Of a stretch of DNA of 37,554 nucleotides, positions 6,285 through 14,295 are shown piece by piece. The DNA is taken from positions 1 through 37,554 of the forward strand of contig DCKD01000085.1 in NCBI GenBank assembly GCA_002320245.1, given 5' to 3'. A program made the position numbers and the translations under genes. This stretch comes from Lachnospiraceae bacterium UBA1683. Its GTDB lineage: Bacteria > Bacillota > Clostridia > Lachnospirales > Lachnospiraceae. Below the pieces are notes generated by a model that did not search any database, had not been told where the DNA came from, and saw only the letters and a program-made list of their open reading frames with translations. The stretch's first letter is position 1; every line of letters starts with the position of its first letter.

Positions 6285-7577
6285 TTATTTACGCTTTGGT
6301 ACAATCACTGTATTTCCGCCCATATATGGCTGCAGCGCTTCAGGGATTTTAACAGTTCCGTCAGCCTGAAGATTATTTTCCAAAAATGCAATCAACATTC
6401 TCGGAGGAGCCACTACAGTATTGTTCAATGTATGAGCCAGATATTTCTCTCCATTCTCGCCTTTTACGCGGATGCCAAGTCTTCTTGCCTGCGCATCTCC
6501 CAGATTGGAGCAGCTTCCTACCTCAAAATATTTCTTCTGTCTTGGTGACCATGCCTCAACATCGACAGATTTTACTTTCAAATCAGCCAAATCTCCGGAA
6601 CAACATTCCAGTGTACGGACCGGAATATCCATACTTCTGAACAAATCTACTGTATTCTGCCATAACTTGTCATACCATGCCGTGCTTTCTTCCGGTTTAC
6701 AAATCACTATCATTTCCTGCTTTTCAAACTGATGAATACGGTATACTCCACGTTCCTCAATACCATGCGCACCTTTTTCCTTCCGGAAACATGGTGAATA
6801 ACTTGTCAGTGTCTGTGGAAGCTGATTTTCTGCAAGCTGTGTATCGATGAATTTGCCAATCATAGAGTGCTCACTTGTACCGATTAAGTATAAATCTTCA
6901 CCCTCGATTTTATACATCATTGCATCCATCTCCGCAAAACTCATAACTCCTGTCACAACATTACTTCGAATCATAAATGGCGGTACACAATATGTGAATC
7001 CGCGGTTAATCATAAAGTCTCTCGCATAGGAAATTACGGCGGAGTGCAGCCTTGCGATATCTCCCATCAGATAATAGAATCCGTTTCCCGCAACTCTTCT
7101 TGCAGCATCAAGGTCAATTCCATCAAATGATTCCATGATATCCGTATGGTATGGAATCTCAAAATCAGGTATAACCGGTTCCCCAAAACGCTCTACTTCC
7201 ACATTTTCACTGTCATCTTTACCAATTGGAACAGACGGATCAATGATGTTTGGAATTGTCATCATATCTTTTTTCAGTTTTTCCTCTACTTCTTTTTCTT
7301 CTGCAGAAAGAGTTTCGATTCTGTCTGCATTGGCAGCAACCTGCTTTTTCACCTCTTCTGCCTCTTCTTTCTTTCCTTGTCCCATCAAAGCGCCAATCTG
7401 CTTGGAAATCTTATTCTTCTCTGCACGGAGTGCTTCTACTTCCTGCTTAATTTCGCGGTTTCTTGCATCAAGTTCCAGTACTTCATCCACCAGTGGAAGC
7501 TTTTCGTCCTGAAATTTATTTTTAATATTCTGCTTTACTGCTTCGGGGTTCGTTCTTACAAATTTAATGTCTAACAT
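6285..7577 (-). CDS. serS: Seryl-tRNA synthetase
   Basis: The 430-residue class II synthetase charges tRNA-Ser with serine. The N-terminal ~105 residues are the long antiparallel coiled-coil arm that grips the tRNA-Ser variable arm. The catalytic core shows motif 2 (FRKEKGAHGIEERGVYRIHQFEKQE) and motif 3 near the end (PPRMLIAFLENN). The segment GTSEHSMIG stands where most bacterial enzymes have a TAEV-type serine-binding stretch, and motif 3 has APPR instead of the usual AVGR, so this is a divergent SerRS subclass. GAGGAG lies upstream of the ATG. The upstream gap is only 67 nt, so there is no room for a T-box leader. Confidence 0.96.
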   Translation of the reverse strand: MLDIKFVRTNPEAVKQNIKNKFQDEKLPLVDEVLELDARNREIKQEVEALRAEKNKISKQIGALMGQGKKEEAEEVKKQVAANADRIETLSAEEKEVEEKLKKDMMTIPNIIDPSVPIGKDDSENVEVERFGEPVIPDFEIPYHTDIMESFDGIDLDAARRVAGNGFYYLMGDIARLHSAVISYARDFMINRGFTYCVPPFMIRSNVVTGVMSFAEMDAMMYKIEGEDLYLIGTSEHSMIGKFIDTQLAENQLPQTLTSYSPCFRKEKGAHGIEERGVYRIHQFEKQEMIVICKPEESTAWYDKLWQNTVDLFRSMDIPVRTLECCSGDLADLKVKSVDVEAWSPRQKKYFEVGSCSNLGDAQARRLGIRVKGENGEKYLAHTLNNTVVAPPRMLIAFLENNLQADGTVKIPEALQPYMGGNTVIVPKRK

Positions 7578-7644
7578 TTTATATTCTCCTCATAACATCG
7601 GTTGTTTTTTATTTACTTTTCTACACTTTTTTGAAATTTAATTC

Positions 7645-8196
7645 TTATTTATTCTGTGTTTTTATTTTTAAATCCACATCTTTAATGTCATACGCTTCCT
7701 GGAAAATAGCTCTCTCAAGGGATTCTTTTTCTTCCTCTGCAAGTTCAATATAGCTCTCACCCTTTACGATTTCTTTGATATAGGTGTAACATCCTTCGCG
7801 GCTATGCATTGCATTTAACAACCATCCACTATTCTGCTCATCCAAAAGAGTGAGTACAAAGCTCAGGTTTCCTCCCATTTCGTGAAATGCATCATATTTC
7901 ACAATGCCCACTTTCTGATAGTGTTTCTTCATTTTCTTGCGAATGTCAGCAATATCTGTCTCGTTTTTCTTTGCAATTTCTTCTACTTTGTCCAGCAATG
8001 TGAATCTTTCAAATATACTCTCCTCCAGATTCTTTCCATCTTTTCCACGCATAAACGATATATAAATTGTTTTTAATCGATTATACTTCATATTTACGTT
8101 AATTAACAACACAAATAAAAGAATCTGGATTAAAAACAAAAGAATTATCAAATATTCTGGATTTATTCCCAGATTTGAAATAATTCCACTTTTCAT
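7645..8196 (-). CDS. DUF4446 family membrane protein
   Basis: A 183-residue protein with one N-terminal transmembrane helix (about residues 12-33, NPEYLIILLFLIQILLFVLL) followed by a soluble, charged, helical domain containing the conserved YDAFHEMGGNLSFVLTLLD segment. This is the DUF4446 family, commonly found directly after parB in Clostridia; its function is unknown. It follows parB by 51 nt on the same strand with AGGAG before the ATG, so it is likely part of the parAB operon. Confidence 0.85.
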   Translation of the reverse strand: MKSGIISNLGINPEYLIILLFLIQILLFVLLINVNMKYNRLKTIYISFMRGKDGKNLEESIFERFTLLDKVEEIAKKNETDIADIRKKMKKHYQKVGIVKYDAFHEMGGNLSFVLTLLDEQNSGWLLNAMHSREGCYTYIKEIVKGESYIELAEEEKESLERAIFQEAYDIKDVDLKIKTQNK

Positions 8197-8247
8197 CTTT
8201 TTTCTCCTTAATTATTGTACTCCTTTTCTCCCCCAAAACATTTTTGA

Positions 8248-9189
8248 TTATGAATTGTGAATCGTCATAATCAAATCGTAAATCCTTTCCAACTCATCTT
8301 CGGAATAATATTCTATCTCAATACGACCTTTTCCATTCGCTTTTGCGTTTATATTCACCTTTGTCCCCATGATATTTTTCATTTTTTCCGCAATATCTTT
8401 ATATACAAACGTGTGTTCTATTTTTTCCTTTTCTGCTGGTTTTTTCGGATTTTTCAGTGATTTTACAAGCTTTTCTGTTTCCCGGACGCTGAGTTTTTCG
8501 TCAAATACTTTTGTCGCAATAATATACTGCTGTTCTTCGTCATCAATTGCAAGAAGGGCTCTTGCATGACCGGTACTTATCATATCATCAACAATCATCT
8601 GTTTTACTTTATCACTTAGTTTCAGGAGGCGCATTGAATTTGTGACTGCTGTACGGCTTTTAGATACTCTTTCTGCCACTTCATCCTGTTTCAGGTTGAA
8701 TTCTTCCAGCAGACGCTTAAATGCCATTGCTTCTTCGATTGGATTCAGATTTTCACGCTGGATGTTCTCAATCAAAGATATTTCTACTATTTCCTGTTCT
8801 GTGTACGATTTTATTACTACCGGAATTTCTTTAATTCCGGCAATCTTTGCAGCCCTCCATCTTCTCTCACCGGCGATAATTTCATAATAATCTTTTTTTT
8901 TCTGAACAAGCAGCGGCTGTAATACACCATATTGTTTAATAGAATCTGCCAGTTCCAAAAGTGCATCTTCATCAAATTCTTTTCTTGGCTGGTCTCTATT
9001 CGGCTCTACCTGATTAATTTTAAGCAGAGTTTCCCCTGTTCTTTCTTCATTTTTTAAGGATTCCTCTTCATTTTCAGGTGCTTTAGCCGCATTTGCACTC
9101 TTTTTTGCAACATTTTTTCCTATTTTATCACTTTTATCAGGTATGAGGCTGTCCAGTCCTTTTCCAAGACCGTTTCTTTTTACCGCCAT
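8248..9189 (-). CDS. parB: Chromosome-partitioning protein ParB (Spo0J)
   Basis: The 313-residue protein binds parS and loads condensin near the origin. The N-terminal ~40 residues are a basic linker with the ParA-stimulating start (KRNGLGKGLDSLIPD). The CTP-binding ParB/Srx domain follows, with NRDQPRKEFDE and the GERRWRAAK box. A helix-turn-helix (about residues 165-205, QDEVAERVSKSRTAVTNSMRLLKL) contacts parS. The C-terminal dimerisation segment ends in YYSEDELERIYDLI. The ATG overlaps the parA stop (TGATG), so the pair is translationally coupled. Two parS sites lie upstream of parA at 10023 and 10114. Confidence 0.97.
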   Translation of the reverse strand: MAVKRNGLGKGLDSLIPDKSDKIGKNVAKKSANAAKAPENEEESLKNEERTGETLLKINQVEPNRDQPRKEFDEDALLELADSIKQYGVLQPLLVQKKKDYYEIIAGERRWRAAKIAGIKEIPVVIKSYTEQEIVEISLIENIQRENLNPIEEAMAFKRLLEEFNLKQDEVAERVSKSRTAVTNSMRLLKLSDKVKQMIVDDMISTGHARALLAIDDEEQQYIIATKVFDEKLSVRETEKLVKSLKNPKKPAEKEKIEHTFVYKDIAEKMKNIMGTKVNINAKANGKGRIEIEYYSEDELERIYDLIMTIHNS

Positions 9190-9959
9190 CAGTCTTCCTC
9201 CCCTTTATGAATTACTTCTTCCGCTAACAACATATAGCTTTCAGCCCCCGCTGATCTTGGATCATACAAATTAATCGGCATTCCATAGCTGGGTGCTTCT
9301 GCCAGTCTGATATTTCTCGGAATAATAGTTTTATAGATTGTCTGCTCAAGATTATCTTTCACATTTTCCACAACCTGTAATGAAAGATTTGTTCTCGCGT
9401 CATACATCGTAAATACAACGCCTTCAATTGTAAGAGAAGGATTCAATCTTTCCTGAACGAGCTCAATAGTATGTATCAATTGGCTCAGACCTTCCAGTGC
9501 ATAATATTCACACTGAATCGGCACTAAAACAGAATCTGCTGTTGTCATAGCGTTGATGGTAAGCATACTCAAAGCCGGCGGGCAATCAATAATTATATAA
9601 TCATAATTATCTCTCACTCTGTCCACTTCATTCTTTATAATATACTCCTTATTATCTACACCAATCAATTCAATCTCAGCCGCAGACAAATTTATATTAG
9701 AAGGAAGTACGTCTACATTTTCAATTACATTTTCACAGATACATTTTTCAATTTCAGCATTGCCTATAATTAAATCATATACGCTATATTCTACATCATC
9801 CTTATCTACGCCAAGACCACTTGACATGTTTCCCTGTGGGTCAAGGTCAACAGATAGCACCTTCTTACCAAAGCTGGCAAGACATGAGGATAAATTAATG
9901 GCAGTAGTCGTCTTCCCGACACCACCCTTTTGATTTGCAATCGCAATAATTCTGCTCAT
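9189..9959 (-). CDS. parA: Chromosome-partitioning ATPase ParA (Soj)
   Basis: The 256-residue protein is a deviant-Walker ATPase of the ParA/MinD family. It has KGGVGKTT at residues 11-18 with the signature first lysine, the switch I segment DLDPQGN, and Walker B-like YDYIIIDCPPAL. It binds DNA non-specifically as an ATP dimer, works with ParB in origin segregation, and in Bacillus also modulates DnaA. GAAAGGAG precedes the ATG. A TATAAT (complement of 9988-9993) about 30 nt upstream is a plausible -10 element, with no good -35 hexamer. It is the first gene of parA-parB-DUF4446. Confidence 0.97.
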   Translation of the reverse strand: MSRIIAIANQKGGVGKTTTAINLSSCLASFGKKVLSVDLDPQGNMSSGLGVDKDDVEYSVYDLIIGNAEIEKCICENVIENVDVLPSNINLSAAEIELIGVDNKEYIIKNEVDRVRDNYDYIIIDCPPALSMLTINAMTTADSVLVPIQCEYYALEGLSQLIHTIELVQERLNPSLTIEGVVFTMYDARTNLSLQVVENVKDNLEQTIYKTIIPRNIRLAEAPSYGMPINLYDPRSAGAESYMLLAEEVIHKGEED

Positions 9960-10022
9960 TTTTGTACTCCTTTCGTGTCACTATCATATTATACCACCAA
10001 TTCAATTTATAATCTACCACAA

Positions 10023-10038
10023 TGTTTCACGTGAAACA
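10023..10038. promoter_or_regulatory. parS: parS site 1
   Basis: TGTTTCACGTGAAACA is an exact copy of the consensus bacterial parS palindrome bound by ParB. It lies 64 bp upstream of parA, so ParB binding may also regulate the operon. Confidence 0.95.
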
Positions 10039-10104
10039 TTTTTTTCATAGTCATGTCTTTTTATTCAAATGTGAAACACAAGACCTTTTGAACTCAGCAT
10101 CATA

Positions 10105-10138
10105 TTTTGAAAATGTTTCACGTGAAACATTTTCAAAA
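10105..10138. promoter_or_regulatory. parS: parS site 2 within a 34-bp perfect palindrome
   Basis: The 16-bp consensus parS occupies 10114-10129. The dyad symmetry continues perfectly on both sides through TTTTGAAAA and TTTTCAAAA to give 34 bp. A half-site GTGAAACA also occurs at 10071-10078. The extra symmetry exceeds what ParB recognition needs; it may also act as a bidirectional terminator between the divergent genes. Confidence 0.93.
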
Positions 10139-10178
10139 AAAGGTTTTATCGTTTCCCTTGTTGTAGTATAATAAAAAT

Positions 10179-10202
10179 AAGTACAAAAACGCATTTGTAC
10201 TT
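10179..10202 (+). promoter_or_regulatory. Leader hairpin and -10 element before the hydrolase-like gene
   Basis: TATAAT at 10167-10172 is a good -10 hexamer. The expected start point falls at the beginning of a perfect 9-bp hairpin, AAGTACAAA (10179-10187) with TTTGTACTT (10194-10202), just ahead of the ribosome binding site. It may stabilise the 5' end of the mRNA or be an operator. No good -35 hexamer is seen. Confidence 0.4.
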
Positions 10203-10230
10203 ATAATTATAAGGAACGGAGGATAATTCT

Positions 10231-11187
10231 TTGAGTTTCAAGAAAAAACTAATTACCTGTACTGCCATAGCCGGAACATCTGTAGGTATTATGCACATTA
10301 TTAATAGATTTATCTGTTATATTTCTTCGAGGGATGATTTCCTATATACAAAAGAACAAAATTACTATGATTGGACATATGGGCGTATTTTTTTTACAAA
10401 ACAAGGTTCTGGAGCACCTATTTTACTAATTCATGACCTTGATGTTTGCAGTTCTTCTTATGAATGGAATAAATTAAAAGCGGAACTTTCAAAAACAAAT
10501 ACTGTATATACCATAGACTTACTTGGATGCGGATTATCCGAAAAGCCTAATATTACATATACAAATTTTCTCTACGTCCAGCTAATTACAGATTTTATTA
10601 AAAATGTGATTGAAGAGAAAACGGATATTATAACAACTGGTCGTTCTGCTTCTATTGTTTTGATGGCATGTGCAAATGATGATAGCATTATCAATAGAAT
10701 GATGTTAATAAATCCAGAGAGTATGATGAATTCATTACAATTTTCAAAATATTATGATAAACTGTACCGCAATCTGATTTATACACCAATCATTGGTACT
10801 TTTATATATAATCTGGTGATGAACAAGAATGCTATAAAAGAAAAATTTATGACAGATTACTTCTATGACCATGCGCGAATACGTGAAAAAGATATTTCTG
10901 CTTATATTGAAGCATCGCAAACTGAAAAATCACACGGAAAATATCTTTATGCAAATATAAAGGCACATTACACGACTGGAAACACGATTAACTGCTTAAC
11001 TAAGATTAACAATAATATTTATATTATTACCGGAAATGGAAACCCAGAAAACAATTTGTCTGCAAGCCAGTATCAGAATATGCTTCCGTCCATAGAGATT
11101 GTAGGTATCAATGATGTAAAACAACTTCCTCAATTGGAAGCACCGGAAGAAGTTCTTGGTATTATTAAAGATTACTTAGAACTGTAA
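10231..11187 (+). CDS. Membrane-anchored alpha/beta-hydrolase-fold protein, degenerate active site
   Basis: The 318-residue product begins with a basic stretch and a hydrophobic segment (about residues 7-30), suggesting a membrane anchor or uncleaved signal. It continues as an alpha/beta-hydrolase fold: ILLIHDLDVCSSSYEW in the oxyanion region, DLLGCGLSEKP, and the nucleophile elbow TGRSAS with Ser139. The other triad positions look replaced. Asn271 (GNGNPENN) stands where the acid is expected, and Gln298 (VKQLPQLEAPEEV) stands where the usual catalytic His precedes LPxLExPEEV. The HG oxyanion motif reads HD. It may therefore be a non-catalytic family member. The start is TTG at 10231, supported by GGAACGGAGG. 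It is divergent from parA. Confidence 0.8.
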   Translation: MSFKKKLITCTAIAGTSVGIMHIINRFICYISSRDDFLYTKEQNYYDWTYGRIFFTKQGSGAPILLIHDLDVCSSSYEWNKLKAELSKTNTVYTIDLLGCGLSEKPNITYTNFLYVQLITDFIKNVIEEKTDIITTGRSASIVLMACANDDSIINRMMLINPESMMNSLQFSKYYDKLYRNLIYTPIIGTFIYNLVMNKNAIKEKFMTDYFYDHARIREKDISAYIEASQTEKSHGKYLYANIKAHYTTGNTINCLTKINNNIYIITGNGNPENNLSASQYQNMLPSIEIVGINDVKQLPQLEAPEEVLGIIKDYLEL

Positions 11188-11285
11188 TCTGTACCAATGA
11201 TATTAAGCATAAGTCCGCAAGATATTCCTTTATTCCCGCGAGAAACGAGCCAAGCAGCCATGCTTGCATAGATATTTAGTGACTG

Positions 11286-11421
11286 CCGCGAGGGGTGCTG
11301 AGTGCCTGTTGCACTCGTTTAGCACCAGCCGAAGTGGATCGCGGACCAAAGATCCCGCCCCTTGGGGCTTTGACTAACAAGGCGTTTCCAATTAACGATG
11401 CAGCGGCATCGTTGATTGGAA
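11286..11421. repeat. Highly structured intergenic element with two strong hairpins
   Basis: CCGCGA (11286-11291) pairs with TCGCGG (11339-11344) around an inner 12-bp stem, GGTGCTGAGTGC (11294-11305) with GCACTC and AGCACC (11311-11326, four-base bulge). A second hairpin pairs 16 bp (11386-11401 with 11406-11421, one wobble) around a GCGG-type loop. It is more GC-rich than its surroundings and lies between two convergent genes. It could be a structured RNA, a miniature mobile element or a bidirectional terminator. Confidence 0.5.
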
Positions 11422-11455
11422 CCCAACACGGTTTAACAGAAAAACAGACAAGGAA

Positions 11456-12169
11456 TTATCCCAATGGCTCTTTAGCCGGCAACCCAGCTTTTCTCGGATA
11501 TATTTTTCTTGTACTTTCTTTCTTTTCAATTTCTACGAAAGACCTTCCAATCTCAGTATCAGGCAATTGAAATTTTACTACATCCTTCACTTTGCCACCC
11601 AATATTTTCACTGCCTTCTTAGCCCGGCAAAGTTCCTCCTCAATTTCTCCACTCTTATATGGAATAAACATCCCGCCAACCTTTACATATGGCAGACAAT
11701 ACTCACTGAGTGTAGACATATTAGCAACTGCTCTGGAAACACACAAGTCAAAACACTCCCGATACTCCACTTTCTTCGCATAATCCTCTGCTCTTCCATG
11801 TAATGTATGAATTGTTTCCAGCCCTAATTCATCAATTACCGTATTCAGAAATTTCACGCGTTTCTGCAAAGAATCCAACAGTACGACATGGATATGTGGA
11901 AATGCAATCTTCAAAGGAATTCCCGGAAATCCTGCTCCTGTTCCAATATCAATCAAGTTATTCACATTTTTTATATCAATTGTCTTCACTATTGCAAGGC
12001 TATCTACAAAATGCTTTTCATTCACTTCGTCATACTCAGTAATTCCCGTCAGATTCATCACCTTATTCCACTCAATAAGCAGTTCGTAATAGCAATGAAA
12101 TTGCTCTTTTTGCTGCACATTCAACTGAATACCAAGCTCTCCTAACTGCTCCTCAAATCGATTCGCCAT
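11456..12169 (-). CDS. rsmG: 16S rRNA (guanine-527-N7)-methyltransferase RsmG
   Basis: The 237-residue SAM-dependent methyltransferase modifies G527 of 16S rRNA in the 530 loop. It has the family start (LNVQQKEQFHCYYELLIEWNKVMNLTGI), the SAM-binding motif LIDIGTGAGFPGIPLKI, and the downstream catalytic-region segment VSRAVANMSTLSEYCLPYVK. Length is normal. AGAGGA lies upstream of the ATG. It is the last gene of the mnmE-mnmG-rsmG group, 233 nt after mnmG, and its 3' end faces the structured spacer at 11286-11421. Confidence 0.96.
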   Translation of the reverse strand: MANRFEEQLGELGIQLNVQQKEQFHCYYELLIEWNKVMNLTGITEYDEVNEKHFVDSLAIVKTIDIKNVNNLIDIGTGAGFPGIPLKIAFPHIHVVLLDSLQKRVKFLNTVIDELGLETIHTLHGRAEDYAKKVEYRECFDLCVSRAVANMSTLSEYCLPYVKVGGMFIPYKSGEIEEELCRAKKAVKILGGKVKDVVKFQLPDTEIGRSFVEIEKKESTRKIYPRKAGLPAKEPLG

Positions 12170-12402
12170 ATATCAATCCTCTTTTTCATAATAATTATAT
12201 TTCTCATTGATAGCTTTATTAAATTAACGTATTAAATTATTTTTTTACATTTCTATGCATCTTTGCTAAGTAACAACCACCACTTCAAGTGGCGTAGCCG
12301 GAGGATTAGAATTTTCATCTGCCAGCGTATTCCTATGCATCTTTTCCTATAGTTTTTTCATAGCGCTGTTTTTGAAACTTTAATCTAACAAATTTCACTC
12401 CA
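12170..12402. other. mnmG-rsmG spacer
   Basis: No gene is visible. A small hairpin (CCACTTCAAGTGG, about 12288-12300) and a direct repeat of CTATGCATCTTT (near 12252 and 12333) are the only structure I can point to. It is otherwise AT-rich. Confidence 0.4.
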
Positions 12403-14295
12403 TTAATGTCCGCTCAGATAAACAAGCAATACAGAAATATCTGCTGGAGATACCCCTGAAATTCTGGATGCCTGTCCAATCGATACCGGACGCATTTCAT
12501 TCAGTTTCTGCTTTGCCTCTATGCGCAGACTTTTGATTTCATCATAGTTGATATCATCTGGGATTTTCTTACTCTCCAGTTTCTTAAACTGCTCCACCTG
12601 ACGTTGCTGGCGCTTAATATAACCATCATATTTGATATTGATATTAACCTGTTCGATAACGTCATAAGGCAGCTCCAAACGGTTTCTGTCGATTGGCGAC
12701 AGACATTCATAATTCAGTTCCGGACGCCGAATCAATTCTGCCAGCGTCGTCCCGGATGTCAATAAAGTACTTCCATATTGTTTCAGCAAGTTCTGAACCT
12801 CTTCTGAGGTTCCGATATTGGTATGTTCCACGCGCTCGATTTCTTTGTGAATCTCTACTTCTTTTTTCAGAAGCCTCTGATAACGTGCTTCGTCAATCAG
12901 CCCCACCTCATATCCGATTTTTGTCAGACGCATATCTGCATTGTCCTGACGCAAAAGAAGGCGGTATTCTGCTCTGGAAGTCATCATCCGATATGGCTCA
13001 TGGCTTTCTTTTGTCACGAGGTCATCAATCAATACACCAATATATCCTTGGGAACGGTCAATGACAATGCCCTCTTTTCCCTGTAATTTTCTTGCCGCAT
13101 TGATTCCCGCTATCAGTCCCTGTGCGGCTGCTTCTTCATATCCGGAACTTCCGTTAAACTGGCCGCCGCTGAACAATCCATCTACTGCCTTGAATTCCAA
13201 CGTTGCTTTCAACTGCCGTGCATCAATGCAATCATACTCTATTGCATATGCATTCCTCACAATTTTCGCGTGTTCCAGCCCCGGAACACTTCTGTACATT
13301 GCATACTGTACATCTTCCGGAAGTGAGCTTGACATACCCCCGATATACATTTCATTCGTCCCGACACCTTCCGGTTCAATAAACACCTGATGTCTCTTCT
13401 TATCTGCAAATCTTACTACTTTGTCTTCAATCGAAGGACAATATCTTGGTCCTGTTCCCTCAATCATTCCCGAATATAATGGTGAACGATTCAGATTATT
13501 TCGGATAATGTCATGTGTCTGCTCATTTGTATATGTCAGCCAGCAGGAGACTTGGTCAATCTGAACATCTTCCGGATTCGTCGTAAAGGAGAATGGTACG
13601 ACTCTCTCATCCCCTTTTTGCTCTTCCATTTTACTGAAATCAATGGTACGTTTATCAATTCTTGCCGGTGTTCCCGTTTTAAAGCGATACATCCTGATTC
13701 CAAGAGATTTCAGGCTGTCTGTCAGATAATTTGCCGGCTGCAGCCCGTTTGGACCGGTCTGTGTACTCACTTCTCCGTAAATACACCTTGCCCTCAGATA
13801 TGTCCCTGTACAGAGCACAACAGCACGGCATCGGTAAATAGCGCCGGAATAGGTCTGCACACCAGTAACCTTTCCGTCTTCCGCTAGAATGTCGGTTACT
13901 TCCATCTGCCGGATATCCAGATTTTCCTGCTCCTGCAATACCTGTCTCATTGTCCTGCTGTAATTTGCCTTATCCGCCTGCGCGCGCAGAGAATGGACCG
14001 CCGGTCCTTTCGACTGATTGAGCATCTTAGACTGAATAAATGTCTTATCTATGACTTTTCCCATCTCACCGCCAAGTGCATCCAGTTCTCGTACCAGATG
14101 TCCTTTTGAACTGCCTCCAATGTTAGGATTACATGGCATCATCGCAATGCTGTCCACACTGACTGTGAATAACACCGTTTGAAATCCAAGCCTTGAGGCT
14201 GCAAGTGCAGCCTCGCACCCGGCATGTCCGGCTCCAATCACTGCAACATCATAATAATCACTATTTTCCCATACAGAATTTGCTGAATATTTCAT
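12403..14295 (-). CDS. mnmG: tRNA uridine-34 modification enzyme MnmG (GidA)
   Basis: The 630-residue FAD enzyme works with MnmE to install carboxymethylaminomethyl on U34 of tRNAs reading NNA and NNG codons. The N-terminus has the FAD-binding motif VIGAGHAGCEAALAASRLG. Family signatures include PCNPNIGGSSKGHLVRELDALGG, the RARCIYGE segment, and GLFSGGQFNGSSGYEEAAAQG. The C-terminal helical domain (about 560-630) ends in the MnmE-binding, tRNA-recognising region (GQASRISGVSPADISVLLVYL). The start overlaps the mnmE 3' end by 35 nt with GGAG a little far upstream (12 nt), so translation is probably coupled. Confidence 0.97.
   Translation of the reverse strand: MKYSANSVWENSDYYDVAVIGAGHAGCEAALAASRLGFQTVLFTVSVDSIAMMPCNPNIGGSSKGHLVRELDALGGEMGKVIDKTFIQSKMLNQSKGPAVHSLRAQADKANYSRTMRQVLQEQENLDIRQMEVTDILAEDGKVTGVQTYSGAIYRCRAVVLCTGTYLRARCIYGEVSTQTGPNGLQPANYLTDSLKSLGIRMYRFKTGTPARIDKRTIDFSKMEEQKGDERVVPFSFTTNPEDVQIDQVSCWLTYTNEQTHDIIRNNLNRSPLYSGMIEGTGPRYCPSIEDKVVRFADKKRHQVFIEPEGVGTNEMYIGGMSSSLPEDVQYAMYRSVPGLEHAKIVRNAYAIEYDCIDARQLKATLEFKAVDGLFSGGQFNGSSGYEEAAAQGLIAGINAARKLQGKEGIVIDRSQGYIGVLIDDLVTKESHEPYRMMTSRAEYRLLLRQDNADMRLTKIGYEVGLIDEARYQRLLKKEVEIHKEIERVEHTNIGTSEEVQNLLKQYGSTLLTSGTTLAELIRRPELNYECLSPIDRNRLELPYDVIEQVNINIKYDGYIKRQQRQVEQFKKLESKKIPDDINYDEIKSLRIEAKQKLNEMRPVSIGQASRISGVSPADISVLLVYLSGH

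Noticed and set aside
11295..11570. 91-residue plus-strand frame
   Set aside because: It is read through the hairpin-rich spacer and the complement of rsmG; no ribosome binding site.
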